A stretch of 64,000 bases of DNA, from NCBI GenBank assembly GCA_036821905.1, contig DAISIR010000004.1, positions 62,001 through 126,000 on the forward strand. Reading direction: 5' to 3'. Every line of letters begins with the position of its first letter. Position 1 is the first letter of the stretch. Positions 54,774 through 63,059 of the stretch are shown piece by piece. The DNA is from Brooklawnia sp937867175. GTDB taxonomy: Bacteria; Actinomycetota; Actinomycetes; Propionibacteriales; Propionibacteriaceae. The notes beneath the pieces were generated by a model. The model searched no databases and had not been told where the DNA came from. It saw only the letters and a list, made by a program, of their open reading frames with translations. The position numbers and the translations under genes were made by a program.

Positions 54774-55037
54774 ATGAGTCAACTGGCCCCGGGTTCCCAG
54801 ACGATCACCGAGCAGCGCGTCGAGGAGCGCTACCAGACGGGTGACGAAGAGCGCTTCAGCCACTATGTGCCCAAGGCCAAGCTCCTTGAAGCTCAAGTGA
54901 ACGGGACGCCGGTCGTGGCCCTGTGCGGCAAGGTTTGGGTCCCCACCCGGAACCCCGAGCGGTTCCCCGTGTGCCCAGAATGCAAGAAGATCTGGGAATC
55001 ATTGCAGCCCGGGAAGAACAAGGGCCCCGACCGGTAG
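54774..55037 (+). CDS. DUF3039 small zinc-ribbon-like protein
   Basis: 87 residues with the conserved actinobacterial core ERYQTGDEERFSHYVPKAKL and GTPVVALCGKVWVPTRNPER, then PVCPECKKIWESL. Cysteines in ALCGK and CPECK look like a zinc ribbon. Function is unknown; it is widespread as a single gene in actinobacteria. ATG at 54774, poor RBS, possibly leaderless given the 44-base divergent gap. Confidence 0.87.
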   Translation: MSQLAPGSQTITEQRVEERYQTGDEERFSHYVPKAKLLEAQVNGTPVVALCGKVWVPTRNPERFPVCPECKKIWESLQPGKNKGPDR

Positions 55038-55140
55038 TCCAGGCCACTTCGGCGGACAACCAGCCGTCACGCGGCGCGGCCGAAACCGAGGTCTCCCTCG
55101 ACTTGGCCGTGCCGCCATTGCTGTAAGGCAGTCCCCCGGT

Positions 55141-55172
55141 CGTGCAGCACCCCTCCGAAGCAGTGCTGCACG
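55141..55172. terminator. Bidirectional terminator between DUF3039 and glpC
   Basis: CGTGCAGCAC (55141-55150) and GTGCTGCACG (55163-55172) are perfectly complementary, a 10-bp stem with a 12-base loop, placed between the convergent stops of the DUF3039 gene and glpC. It lies 12 bases past the glpC stop and ~100 past DUF3039. No T-run on either side. Confidence 0.65.
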
Positions 55173-55183
55173 CCAATGGGTTA

Positions 55184-56437
55184 TCAGCTCAGACCGTACG
55201 CCTGGTGCACCAGCACCACCGGATGCACCGTACGCACCCCGGTCGACTTCTCGATCTGCCAACGACAAGTCTCGGTGTCACACGCGACCACGCCCTGGTT
55301 GGTGGCCTCCACCATGTCGAACAGACCCTTGCCGACCGCTTGGGCGATCTCGTACTTCTCTTTCTTCAGCCCGTACGTGCCCGCAATCCCGCAGCAGATC
55401 GAACCGCTCTCCACAACTTCGATCCCCGGGATCAACCGCAACAGGTCGGCCGCCGGCATACCGATGCCTTGGCTGCGCACCTGGCAGGGCTGATGGTATG
55501 GGACGCGCAGGTCGATCCGCTTGAAGTCGGTTGGCAGGTCGCCGGCGTCGTAGAGCTCCATCAGGAACTCGGAGATGTCGCGGGTGCGCGTGCCGACATC
55601 GAGGAGCTCGGGGTCGTCGAGCCCGAGGATCTCGTGTGCCTCGTGCCTCAGCATGCCGCCGCAACTGCCAGCGGAGCTCACGATGGTCAGGTCGGTGCCG
55701 GCGGAACGCAGTTGGGCGACCAGGGCGCGCACTTGGTCAGTGGCCCGGTCGAACAGGCCGTTGCTCTGGTGGGCCAGTCCGCAGCATCCTTGTTTGGGCA
55801 CCAGTACCTGGAAGCCGATGTGCTCCAGCACCTCGATCGATTTCATGGCCGCGTCCACCTCGAAGTAGCCGCCTGCACACCCGTGGAAGAAGACCACCGG
55901 GCCACGGGTTGGCTTGTTCGTCGGCTTCGGACGCGAGCGCAGCCAACCGTGCAACGTCTTGGAACGCGCGGTGGGCATCGGCGCCTTCTTGTCGACGCCC
56001 ACGACCTTCTCCATAACGACGCGTGCGAGCGAGTTGCCCAGTACGGCGTTGGCAATCGGCGCCACCGGGGTCATCATTTTGCCCATCAGCGTGGTCTCGG
56101 TGATCAACCGGTCCCGGATCGGCATGCCGTTTTCGACCTTCATCACCGCCCGGGCCAGCGAGTTGATCTCGGCCACCTTCACCCCTTGCGGGCAGACCAC
56201 AGTGCAGGTCCCGCAGCTGGAGCAGTAGTCGACCGAGTGATCCACCGAATCCCCGTCGCGGTAGCGTTCAGCCTGCGGCCCAACGAACTTCGGCCCGGTG
56301 AACATCTCGGTGACCGGATAGACCGGACAGTACTGCTCGCAAAGCGTGCACTTGACGCAATGATCGAGGCTGACACGCTTGAGTTCGTTGTTCAACCGCT
56401 CGCGGAGCTGCTTGGATTGTTCGGACCTCGCGCTCAT
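55184..56437 (-). CDS. glpC: Anaerobic glycerol-3-phosphate dehydrogenase subunit C
   Basis: Membrane-associated Fe-S subunit that passes electrons from GlpAB to the quinone pool. 417 residues: two 4Fe-4S boxes near the N-terminus (CVKCTLCEQYCP, CSSCGTCTVVCP) and two CCG domains (VPKQGCCGLAHQSNG and SGSICCGIAGTYG), as in heterodisulfide-reductase-like proteins. The ATG at 56435-56437 overlaps the glpB stop (ATGA). Confidence 0.95.
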   Translation of the reverse strand: MSARSEQSKQLRERLNNELKRVSLDHCVKCTLCEQYCPVYPVTEMFTGPKFVGPQAERYRDGDSVDHSVDYCSSCGTCTVVCPQGVKVAEINSLARAVMKVENGMPIRDRLITETTLMGKMMTPVAPIANAVLGNSLARVVMEKVVGVDKKAPMPTARSKTLHGWLRSRPKPTNKPTRGPVVFFHGCAGGYFEVDAAMKSIEVLEHIGFQVLVPKQGCCGLAHQSNGLFDRATDQVRALVAQLRSAGTDLTIVSSAGSCGGMLRHEAHEILGLDDPELLDVGTRTRDISEFLMELYDAGDLPTDFKRIDLRVPYHQPCQVRSQGIGMPAADLLRLIPGIEVVESGSICCGIAGTYGLKKEKYEIAQAVGKGLFDMVEATNQGVVACDTETCRWQIEKSTGVRTVHPVVLVHQAYGLS

Positions 56438-57612
56438 GCCCGTCCTCCCATGATCGATTCTGCGGCACGCACAGCGGTGGCCACCGCGATGCCCTCCCCG
56501 GACTTCTCGCGCCAACGTTCCGCGCCGGCAATGATGTCACCGGCCAGGTACAGGTTCTCGTACTTCGCCCTTCCGGCAGCGTCTGTCTCGACGCCCACCT
56601 CGAACAGCGGATGCGGCGCCCAGTAGTCAGGACCGATCAGGGTGTTGGCGTCAGTCTGCGTCAGCGGCAGCCCGAACAGCGGCTCGCTGATCTTCCCGCG
56701 GCTGTCCACGGTGATCGCGCCGCTGGCGAACCCGCCGGGAGCAAAGACGAAGTCGGTCGCCCGCAGGTCGCGCGTCCCGCCGGCGACGGCCAGAGTCACC
56801 GATGCCACCCGGCCACCGTTCGTCTTGCAGCCGACGACCCGGCTGCCGATGATCACCCTGCCACCCGCCGCCTTGAACTTGGCGAGCAGCGCGTCGTGCA
56901 ATCGGATACCGGGAACCGACGGCGGTTGCATTGGCACCTCCGCGATAGGTCGTCCCACTTGGTCGGCGACTCGCCGCCAAGTGCCCGGCTTCACACCGAG
57001 GATCGCGGGCAGCAACAGCACCGCACCGTCAGGGGCCGCAGCCGCGACCGCCGCGGCGAAGCGCTTGGCATACGCAGGATCCTCGATCGCCCGGGCGAAC
57101 ATGTGCCCCGACGAATCGACCTCTCGTCTGGCTGGCAGATCGATCCAGGCCGCCCGGCAGCCGAGGTTCCCGGCCAGCAACTCGGCGGGGAAGTCCTTCA
57201 ACTGCCGCACCCCGACCACTGCGTAGCTGGCTGCCTGATGCGCGGCCACCATGGACGGCTGGGCCAGCGCGGTCGGACGCATCGCCCCCACCGCCGTCGG
57301 CAGCACGTAGTTCTGCGCGGGGTCACCCACCAGCAATTCTTCCCCGAGCGTGTCGCGCAGCCAGGCGACGGCGTCCCGCACCTTTTCGGCACCGATGCTG
57401 GCGTACGGATGCCCGGCGGGCAGTTCACCGATGGCCGCCAGTGGGTTGGCCACCCGCCCCGGCGAATAACCGAGGACATCCACGGTGCCCTGCGACAACT
57501 GGAACCCCCCCTCGCCCTTCGCGGCGAGTAACACACTTCGCCCGGACTCGACAAGCTTCAATGCGGCGCTCAAGCCAGCGGGGCCGAGGCCGATCACAAC
57601 AACGTCGCTCAC
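56434..57612 (-). CDS. glpB: Anaerobic glycerol-3-phosphate dehydrogenase subunit B
   Basis: 392-residue flavoprotein-like subunit. N-terminal dinucleotide motif VIGLGPAGLSAALKLVESGR, then GGFQLSQGTVDVLGY, which is characteristic of GlpB; the C-terminal NLYLAGDIIAGAERWREKSG resembles the FAD-closing motif. GTG start at 57610-57612 overlaps the glpA stop, so glpABC is translationally coupled. Confidence 0.94.
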   Translation of the reverse strand: MSDVVVIGLGPAGLSAALKLVESGRSVLLAAKGEGGFQLSQGTVDVLGYSPGRVANPLAAIGELPAGHPYASIGAEKVRDAVAWLRDTLGEELLVGDPAQNYVLPTAVGAMRPTALAQPSMVAAHQAASYAVVGVRQLKDFPAELLAGNLGCRAAWIDLPARREVDSSGHMFARAIEDPAYAKRFAAAVAAAAPDGAVLLLPAILGVKPGTWRRVADQVGRPIAEVPMQPPSVPGIRLHDALLAKFKAAGGRVIIGSRVVGCKTNGGRVASVTLAVAGGTRDLRATDFVFAPGGFASGAITVDSRGKISEPLFGLPLTQTDANTLIGPDYWAPHPLFEVGVETDAAGRAKYENLYLAGDIIAGAERWREKSGEGIAVATAVRAAESIMGGRA

Positions 57613-59189
57613 AACACGACCTCCTTTTCCGGCTGCGGAAGGTGCTCCACATCATAGGTGCCCTGGATGATCCAGTGGTCGAGGGCGGTTTGGCGCACCT
57701 GATCGCCAGCCAGGATCGGCCACAACCCGATCCACCGGTTCTTCAGGAACAGCCGCAGCAGCCCGGTGGCACGCTCGGCGTCCACGACCTTCTCGGCGAC
57801 GGCGATGCCAGCCGCCCGGGTCGAACAGAATCCACCTTGACAGGGCCCCATACCCAGCCGAGTCTGTCGCCGGATATCGTCCAGCGTGGCGTCGGGCTGC
57901 TCTTTCATGGCCTTGACGAGCACCGATCGGCGCAACAGTTCACACTCGCAGATGATCGGATCTGTGAAGCGATCCTCTTCTGCCTCCTCCAGCCGATGGG
58001 TGACCTGGTAGAGCTTGCGATTCTCGCTGCCAGGCACCGGCTCGTCGGCAGTCCGGCACTTGCGCTCCGTGTCGCCCATCTGCTCGCACATCGCGTCCAC
58101 GATGTGCTCGGCCATCAGCCGGTAGGTGGTGAGCTTGCCGCCGCCGATGGTCAACATGCCGTTCAACCCATCACGGGCCGCGTGGTCGAGCACCGCCATG
58201 CCCCGGCTCATGTGCCGGGTGTCGGTGGCCGCCACCCGATCATCCTTGATCAGCGGACGCGCGCCCGACCAGGCGTGCAGAGCTCGGGCATCGCGGAAGC
58301 TCGGAATCAGCTTCTCGCCGGCGTCCAACATCTCTTGCACCTCTACCCGGGGGATGGCCAGCACGTCGGGGTCATCCTCTTTGACGTCGGTGGTACCGAT
58401 GATCGAAACGGTGTGCACCGGGACGAGGATGTCACCGTCGGTCGGGTACACGCACCGGTTGATCACGGTATTCACCAGACGGTGGTTCATCGCGACCATG
58501 ATTCCCCGGCCCGCCACAACGTTCACGTCATGCAGTCCGGCGAGGGCGGCCACTTGGCCCGCCCATGGCCCGGCGCAGTTCAGCACGAAGCCACAGTTGA
58601 TGCGGACGTCCTCACCGCCCTTCACGTCTCGTGCCAGTACCGCGGACACCCGGTCGCGCTCGCGCTCAATACCGACCACCTTGTGGTACGTGAGCACAGT
58701 CGCGCCGTACGCCTGCGCCGAGCGTGCCGCGCCCCAGACCAGTTGCCACCCGTCGACCGAGCCGTCCTCCACCTCGATCGCACGCAGGATGCCGGGGTTG
58801 AGCAGCGGTTCGCGACGCAAGGCCTCGGCGACAGCAATCTCTCTGGCGGGCACCCCAGTGGCAGCCGCACCGGCGAGGAACTTGTCAGCGAAACCAGGGT
58901 CATCACCAGGCGTGACCACGAAGAAACCACCGGTGTCCTCCACCGCATCCGCCTGAATACGCTTGAGGATCGCATTCTCCTCGGCGCACTCGGTCGCCGA
59001 TTGCGGATCGCTGACCACGTAGCGGCCGCCCGAATGCAGCAATCCGTGGAATCGGGCCGTGGTGCCCTGACCGAGATCGGCGCGTTCCAGCAAGACCGCC
59101 CGGTAGCCGCGCATCGCAGCATCTCGAACGACGCCGACTCCGGTGGATCCACCCCCTATGACAACGACGTCGGCCTCGAGACTCTTCAT
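57609..59189 (-). CDS. glpA: Anaerobic glycerol-3-phosphate dehydrogenase subunit A
   Basis: Catalytic FAD subunit oxidising sn-glycerol-3-phosphate to DHAP. 526 residues: FAD motif VVIGGGSTGVGVVRDAAMRG at the N-terminus, the RFHGLLHSGGRYVVSD active-site loop and IGGGKLTTYRLMAEHIVDAM. A C-terminal BFD-like [2Fe-2S] domain is marked by CECE and GPCQGGFC, typical of GlpA and absent from aerobic GlpD. ATG 59187-59189 follows AAGGAG six bases upstream. Divergent from the polyol-like operon; two palindromes lie in the gap. Confidence 0.95.
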   Translation of the reverse strand: MKSLEADVVVIGGGSTGVGVVRDAAMRGYRAVLLERADLGQGTTARFHGLLHSGGRYVVSDPQSATECAEENAILKRIQADAVEDTGGFFVVTPGDDPGFADKFLAGAAATGVPAREIAVAEALRREPLLNPGILRAIEVEDGSVDGWQLVWGAARSAQAYGATVLTYHKVVGIERERDRVSAVLARDVKGGEDVRINCGFVLNCAGPWAGQVAALAGLHDVNVVAGRGIMVAMNHRLVNTVINRCVYPTDGDILVPVHTVSIIGTTDVKEDDPDVLAIPRVEVQEMLDAGEKLIPSFRDARALHAWSGARPLIKDDRVAATDTRHMSRGMAVLDHAARDGLNGMLTIGGGKLTTYRLMAEHIVDAMCEQMGDTERKCRTADEPVPGSENRKLYQVTHRLEEAEEDRFTDPIICECELLRRSVLVKAMKEQPDATLDDIRRQTRLGMGPCQGGFCSTRAAGIAVAEKVVDAERATGLLRLFLKNRWIGLWPILAGDQVRQTALDHWIIQGTYDVEHLPQPEKEVVL

Positions 59190-59311
59190 CGGTTGCTCCT
59201 TCCACCGTTGGCTGCGCTCGCCGGATCTGCGAATACCTTCCCGCATTCTGGTGCGGATGGGGAGCCCCCGCGGGCATTCCTGTCAAACGACCACGCCGCA
59301 ATCTGCTCCCT

Positions 59312-59340
59312 GCACGATCGTGCCGGCTGCACGGTCGTGC
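59312..59340. promoter_or_regulatory. Double palindromic operator between glpABC and the divergent operon
   Basis: The 317-base gap 59190-59506 holds no gene. GCACGATCGTGC (59312-59323) is a perfect 12-bp palindrome; GCACGGTCGTGC (59329-59340) is the same word with one change. Their centres are 17 bases apart. A further perfect palindrome CTGTGCACAG lies at 59356-59365. The repeats are about 120 bases from the glpA start and 167 from the membrane-protein start, so one dimeric regulator could control both operons. No regulator gene is in the window next to them. Confidence 0.55.
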
Positions 59341-59506
59341 GCCTGCTCCGATCCACTGTGCACAGATGCCGCTGCGGCGCGTCAACGGGACCGTGTTCGA
59401 CTCTGGACCGTCTAGTCTTTCTAGCGCAATACTGCACTGGGGAGGGCAGCTGCGGGAGCAGTCGTGCTTCCCCGTCCTATCAATGTTGTGGGAAAGGAAT
59501 GGCTGC

Positions 59507-60595
59507 ATGTTCACAGCTTCATTCGGCATCTTCCTATTTGGATTGATCGCCGCTGCTGGTGGTGGAGCGCTGGGTGCTGCTATCGGCGGCAACTACGCCT
59601 TCGGTTTCACCGGCCTCATGATTCTTGCCGCCTTCGGCGTCAAGGCGGCGACAGGCAGCAGTGTCTGGTTCGACTATGTCGCCTTCGGCCCGTTCTTCGG
59701 ACCGCACGTCGCGTTCGCAGGTGGTGCGGCCGCAGCAGCCTATGCGGCAAACAAGAGGCACTACATGGTGCCGAACGCGCACCTGTCGAACAGTGACGTG
59801 GCCCAGACCGGCAAAGATGTCAGCGAGCCGCTGGCCCGCTTGAACCGTCCCGATGTGCTTCTGATGGGCTCGCTGTTCGGTATGGGTGGCTACGCCGTCA
59901 AGATCGGCATTGACAACATCCCGTGGCTCGGCGCCCACACCGACTCGGTCGCCATGACCGTGATCATCTCCGGCATGACCGCCCGTCTGGTGTTCGGCGG
60001 CTCGCTGATGAACCCCGAGAAGTACAACGCCGGCGCGAGCGGCTTCATGGCGAAGATCGCCCCGACGGCCGACCATGCTTGGCTGCGTTACCAAGAGCGG
60101 CCCAGCCAGTTCCTCACCATCGGCATGCTGTTCGGCATCGCCGCCGGTGCGGTCTCCGTCGCCGTTGCCACCATCGACGGCTTCGCCGCCGTGGCACAGA
60201 CCCTGCCGTTCGCCATGTCGGCAGTTGTCATCTTCTGGTTGGTCCTTGGCCATCAGATGCCGGTCCAGCACCATGCCACGATCGTCGCCGGCCTGTTCGC
60301 AGTCAAGTTCCTCCCCATCTTCGTCGGTGGTTCCGAGTTCCACTGGAACGGTGCCTGGTTCGAGGCTGGCAAGGCCGGCGCTTGGGATTCGAATACGTGG
60401 ATGATGGCAGCATTGGTGATCCTGCTGGCTGGTGTCGCCGGCGCCATCTCCATGTCGCTCGCAGAACTGAGCAACCGGCTCTTCTACGCTCGAGGCAACA
60501 GCCACATTGATCCGCCCGCCATGGCCATCTGGATCTCGACCATCTTGATTCTGGGCAGCGCCAGCCTGTTCTCCGGCCCGATGCTCGTTGGCTGA
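59507..60595 (+). CDS. Unrecognised polytopic membrane protein, possible polyol transporter
   Basis: 362 residues, about ten hydrophobic segments, rich in Gly/Ala (for example GLIAAAGGGALGAAIGGNYA). Loops carry PNAHLSNSDVAQTGKDVSEP and FGGSLMNPEKYNAGASGF; an HQMPVQHHATIVAG segment has several His. No ABC, PTS, MFS or MIP motif is seen, and I do not recognise the family. First gene of an operon with a HAD phosphatase, FGGY kinase and AraM-like dehydrogenase, so uptake or export of their substrate is the best guess. ATG 59507 has AAAGGA eight bases upstream. Confidence 0.75.
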   Translation: MFTASFGIFLFGLIAAAGGGALGAAIGGNYAFGFTGLMILAAFGVKAATGSSVWFDYVAFGPFFGPHVAFAGGAAAAAYAANKRHYMVPNAHLSNSDVAQTGKDVSEPLARLNRPDVLLMGSLFGMGGYAVKIGIDNIPWLGAHTDSVAMTVIISGMTARLVFGGSLMNPEKYNAGASGFMAKIAPTADHAWLRYQERPSQFLTIGMLFGIAAGAVSVAVATIDGFAAVAQTLPFAMSAVVIFWLVLGHQMPVQHHATIVAGLFAVKFLPIFVGGSEFHWNGAWFEAGKAGAWDSNTWMMAALVILLAGVAGAISMSLAELSNRLFYARGNSHIDPPAMAIWISTILILGSASLFSGPMLVG

Positions 60596-60640
60596 CCTTG
60601 CCACCGACTGATCGATCGACCCCATAGGAAGGTGACCACG

Positions 60641-61492
60641 ATGGATGTCCACAGCCTGCCGACCGAGTTCTACTCCGCCTACGTCTTCGATATGGACGGC
60701 ACGATCTACCTAGGCGACCACTTGTTGCCTGGTGCTGCGCGCATGATCGAAGAACTGCGCCGCCGGAACATTCCGGTCCGGTTCTTGTCGAACAACCCGA
60801 CCAAGGACCCGGAGATGTACGCAGAGAAGCTTGACCGCTTGGGCATTCAGACACCTGTCGACGACATCGCCAACACGATCGTCACTACCACCCGCTGGCT
60901 CAAGCACCACGCTCCCGACGCAGTTCTCTTCGTCGTGGGTGAGGAGCCGCTGAAGCGGGCGCTGGTGAAGTCGGGCTTCGAGTTGAGTGAAGACCCGGAG
61001 CGGATTGACATCGTGGTCGCCTCCTATGACCGCACCTTCGACTACCGCAAACTGCAGATCGCCTTCGACGCGATCTGGTTCCACAAGCGGGCGATTCTGG
61101 TGCAAACCAATCCCGACCGTTTCTGCCCCTTCCCGGGGGGACGTGGCGAGCCTGACTGCGCAGCCGTCACTGCCGCCATCGAGGCCTGCACCAGTGTCAA
61201 GTGCAGCGCCAGCTTCGGCAAGCCGGATCCCATAATGACCCGCCTCGCCCTTGAGGGACTCAATCTGCCTCCCGAGGACTGCGTGATGGTCGGCGACCGT
61301 CTCCAGACCGACATCCAGATGGCCCTCGATTCGAACATGGTCTCGGCCCTGGTGCTCACCGGGGAGGCCACCGCCGAAGATGTACGGGCGCTGGACGCTG
61401 CCCACACGCCCACGTACGTCCTCGACCGCATTGACCGCTTGATTCCTGCCTCGGTATGGGCGGAGTTGGGCTGGTCGGACAACGACCACTGA
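60641..61492 (+). CDS. HAD-IIA (NagD/AraL-type) sugar-phosphate phosphatase
   Basis: 283 residues, HAD superfamily with a C2 cap. Motif I VFDMDGTIYLGDHLLPGA (nucleophile and acid/base Asp), motif II FLSNNPTKD, motif III Lys in FGKPDPIMTRLALEGL, motif IV MVGDRLQTDIQMAL. This is the family of B. subtilis AraL and E. coli NagD, which remove phosphate from various sugar phosphates. The ATG at 60641 has GGAAGG eight bases upstream; GTG 60632 is less likely. Forty-five bases after the membrane-protein gene. Confidence 0.9.
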   Translation: MDVHSLPTEFYSAYVFDMDGTIYLGDHLLPGAARMIEELRRRNIPVRFLSNNPTKDPEMYAEKLDRLGIQTPVDDIANTIVTTTRWLKHHAPDAVLFVVGEEPLKRALVKSGFELSEDPERIDIVVASYDRTFDYRKLQIAFDAIWFHKRAILVQTNPDRFCPFPGGRGEPDCAAVTAAIEACTSVKCSASFGKPDPIMTRLALEGLNLPPEDCVMVGDRLQTDIQMALDSNMVSALVLTGEATAEDVRALDAAHTPTYVLDRIDRLIPASVWAELGWSDNDH

Positions 61493-61502
61493 AAGGGATT
61501 CC

Positions 61503-63059
61503 ATGTCCTCAGACGCGTACCTGCTCGGTATCGACTACGGCACCGAGAGTTGCCGAGTCGCCATCTTCGACCTCGCCGGTCGTCCGGTGACATTTGCCGC
61601 GACGCCGTATGCCACCAAGTACCCTCGTAGCGGTTGGGCCGAGCAGAGTCCCGCCGACTGGTGGGAGGCGCTGCAGGCGTCCAGTGCACGTGCACTCGCC
61701 AACGCCGGTATCCCAGCCAGCGCGATCGCGGGCATCTCCTACGACGCCACGACCATGACCGTCGTCCCGATGGACGCCAAGGGCCAGGAGTTGCGGGACG
61801 CGATCATGTGGATGGACGTCCGCGCCACCGAGCAGGCCGCCCGCGCACAATCGTCGGATTCGGTCGCCCGGCTGTACAACGGTGCCGGCACCGCCCCGGC
61901 TACCGCCGAGTGGTTCCCCTTCAAGGCCGCTTGGCTGAAGGAGAACGAGCCGGAGACCTACAACAAGGCCGTCCACTTGGTGGACGCCCCTGACTGGTTG
62001 ACCTACAAGCTGACCGGTGAGTGGACCGTCAACATCAACTCGGCCGCCCACCGCATGTATTACAACCGTGACCATGGCGGCTGGCCGGTCGACTTCTACG
62101 AGCACATCGGCTGTGGCGACGTCTTCAGCAAGGTCCCAGAGCGGGTTCTCGACTTGGGTACCCCGGTAGGCACCCTGTCGGTGATCGCAGCCCAACTGCT
62201 GGGGCTGCGTCCAGGTATTCCGGTCGCCCAGGGCGCGGCGGACGCGTGGGCCGGCCAGATCGGCCTGGGCGTGGTTTCCCCCGGCAAGATGGCCATGATC
62301 ACCGGTTCGTCCCAAGTCCTCACCGGACAGTCCGACAAGCCGATTCATGGCAAGGGCTTCTTCGGCGCCTACACCGATGGCGTTGTCAAGGGTCAGTACA
62401 CCGTCGAGGGCGGTCAGGTATCGACCGGTTCGGTGCTGAAGTGGTTCAAGGACAACTTCGCCCGCGACCTCATCCAGGCCGCCGATCGCACCGGGCTGAA
62501 CGTCTACGACCTGCTGAACAAGGCTTCCAAGGACCTGCCGCCCGGCTCGAACGGCTTGATCATCAACGAGTACTTCCAAGGGAACCGTACGCCCTACACC
62601 GACTCGAAGGCTCGCGGCATCATCTGGGGCCTGACCTTGGCTCATGGCCCGGAACACATGTACCGGGCCATCCAGGAGTCGGTCGCCTACGGCACCGCGC
62701 ACATCCTGCGCGCGATGACTTCCGCGGGTTACGAAGTCTCGGAGATGGTCGCCGCCGGCGGTGCCACTAAGAGCCGCGACTGGATCCAGATGCACGCCGA
62801 TGTGACTGGTGTGCCGATCACTCTGACCGAGGTCGGCGACGCGGTGGTGCTCGGCAGCTGCATGATGGCCGCTGTGGGCGCAGGGCTCTACCCCGACCTT
62901 CAGGAGGCCGCCAAGGCGATGGTGCACGAGGTCGACCGTCTGGAGCCGGACCCCGAAACCCACGAGGCATACAAGTTCTACGTCGACAAGTACTGCGATA
63001 CCTACCCGCAGCTGCAATCGATGATCCATGAAATGGTCGATCACGAGGCCGGTCTGTGA
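61503..63059 (+). CDS. FGGY-family carbohydrate kinase (ribulokinase/xylulokinase-like)
   Basis: 518 residues of the actin-like FGGY fold. ATP/sugar-binding marks: GIDYGTESCRVAIFDLAG (phosphate 1), WAEQSPADWWEAL, SYDATTMTVVPMDA, IMWMDVRATEQA (sugar loop), and VAAGGATKSRDWIQMHADVT in the FGGY signature position (GGxxxS-W-Q-ADV). The substrate is not readable; a ketose or polyol is likely, and an AraB-like role is suggested by the AraL- and AraM-type neighbours. Its TGA overlaps the next ATG. Confidence 0.9.
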   Translation: MSSDAYLLGIDYGTESCRVAIFDLAGRPVTFAATPYATKYPRSGWAEQSPADWWEALQASSARALANAGIPASAIAGISYDATTMTVVPMDAKGQELRDAIMWMDVRATEQAARAQSSDSVARLYNGAGTAPATAEWFPFKAAWLKENEPETYNKAVHLVDAPDWLTYKLTGEWTVNINSAAHRMYYNRDHGGWPVDFYEHIGCGDVFSKVPERVLDLGTPVGTLSVIAAQLLGLRPGIPVAQGAADAWAGQIGLGVVSPGKMAMITGSSQVLTGQSDKPIHGKGFFGAYTDGVVKGQYTVEGGQVSTGSVLKWFKDNFARDLIQAADRTGLNVYDLLNKASKDLPPGSNGLIINEYFQGNRTPYTDSKARGIIWGLTLAHGPEHMYRAIQESVAYGTAHILRAMTSAGYEVSEMVAAGGATKSRDWIQMHADVTGVPITLTEVGDAVVLGSCMMAAVGAGLYPDLQEAAKAMVHEVDRLEPDPETHEAYKFYVDKYCDTYPQLQSMIHEMVDHEAGL

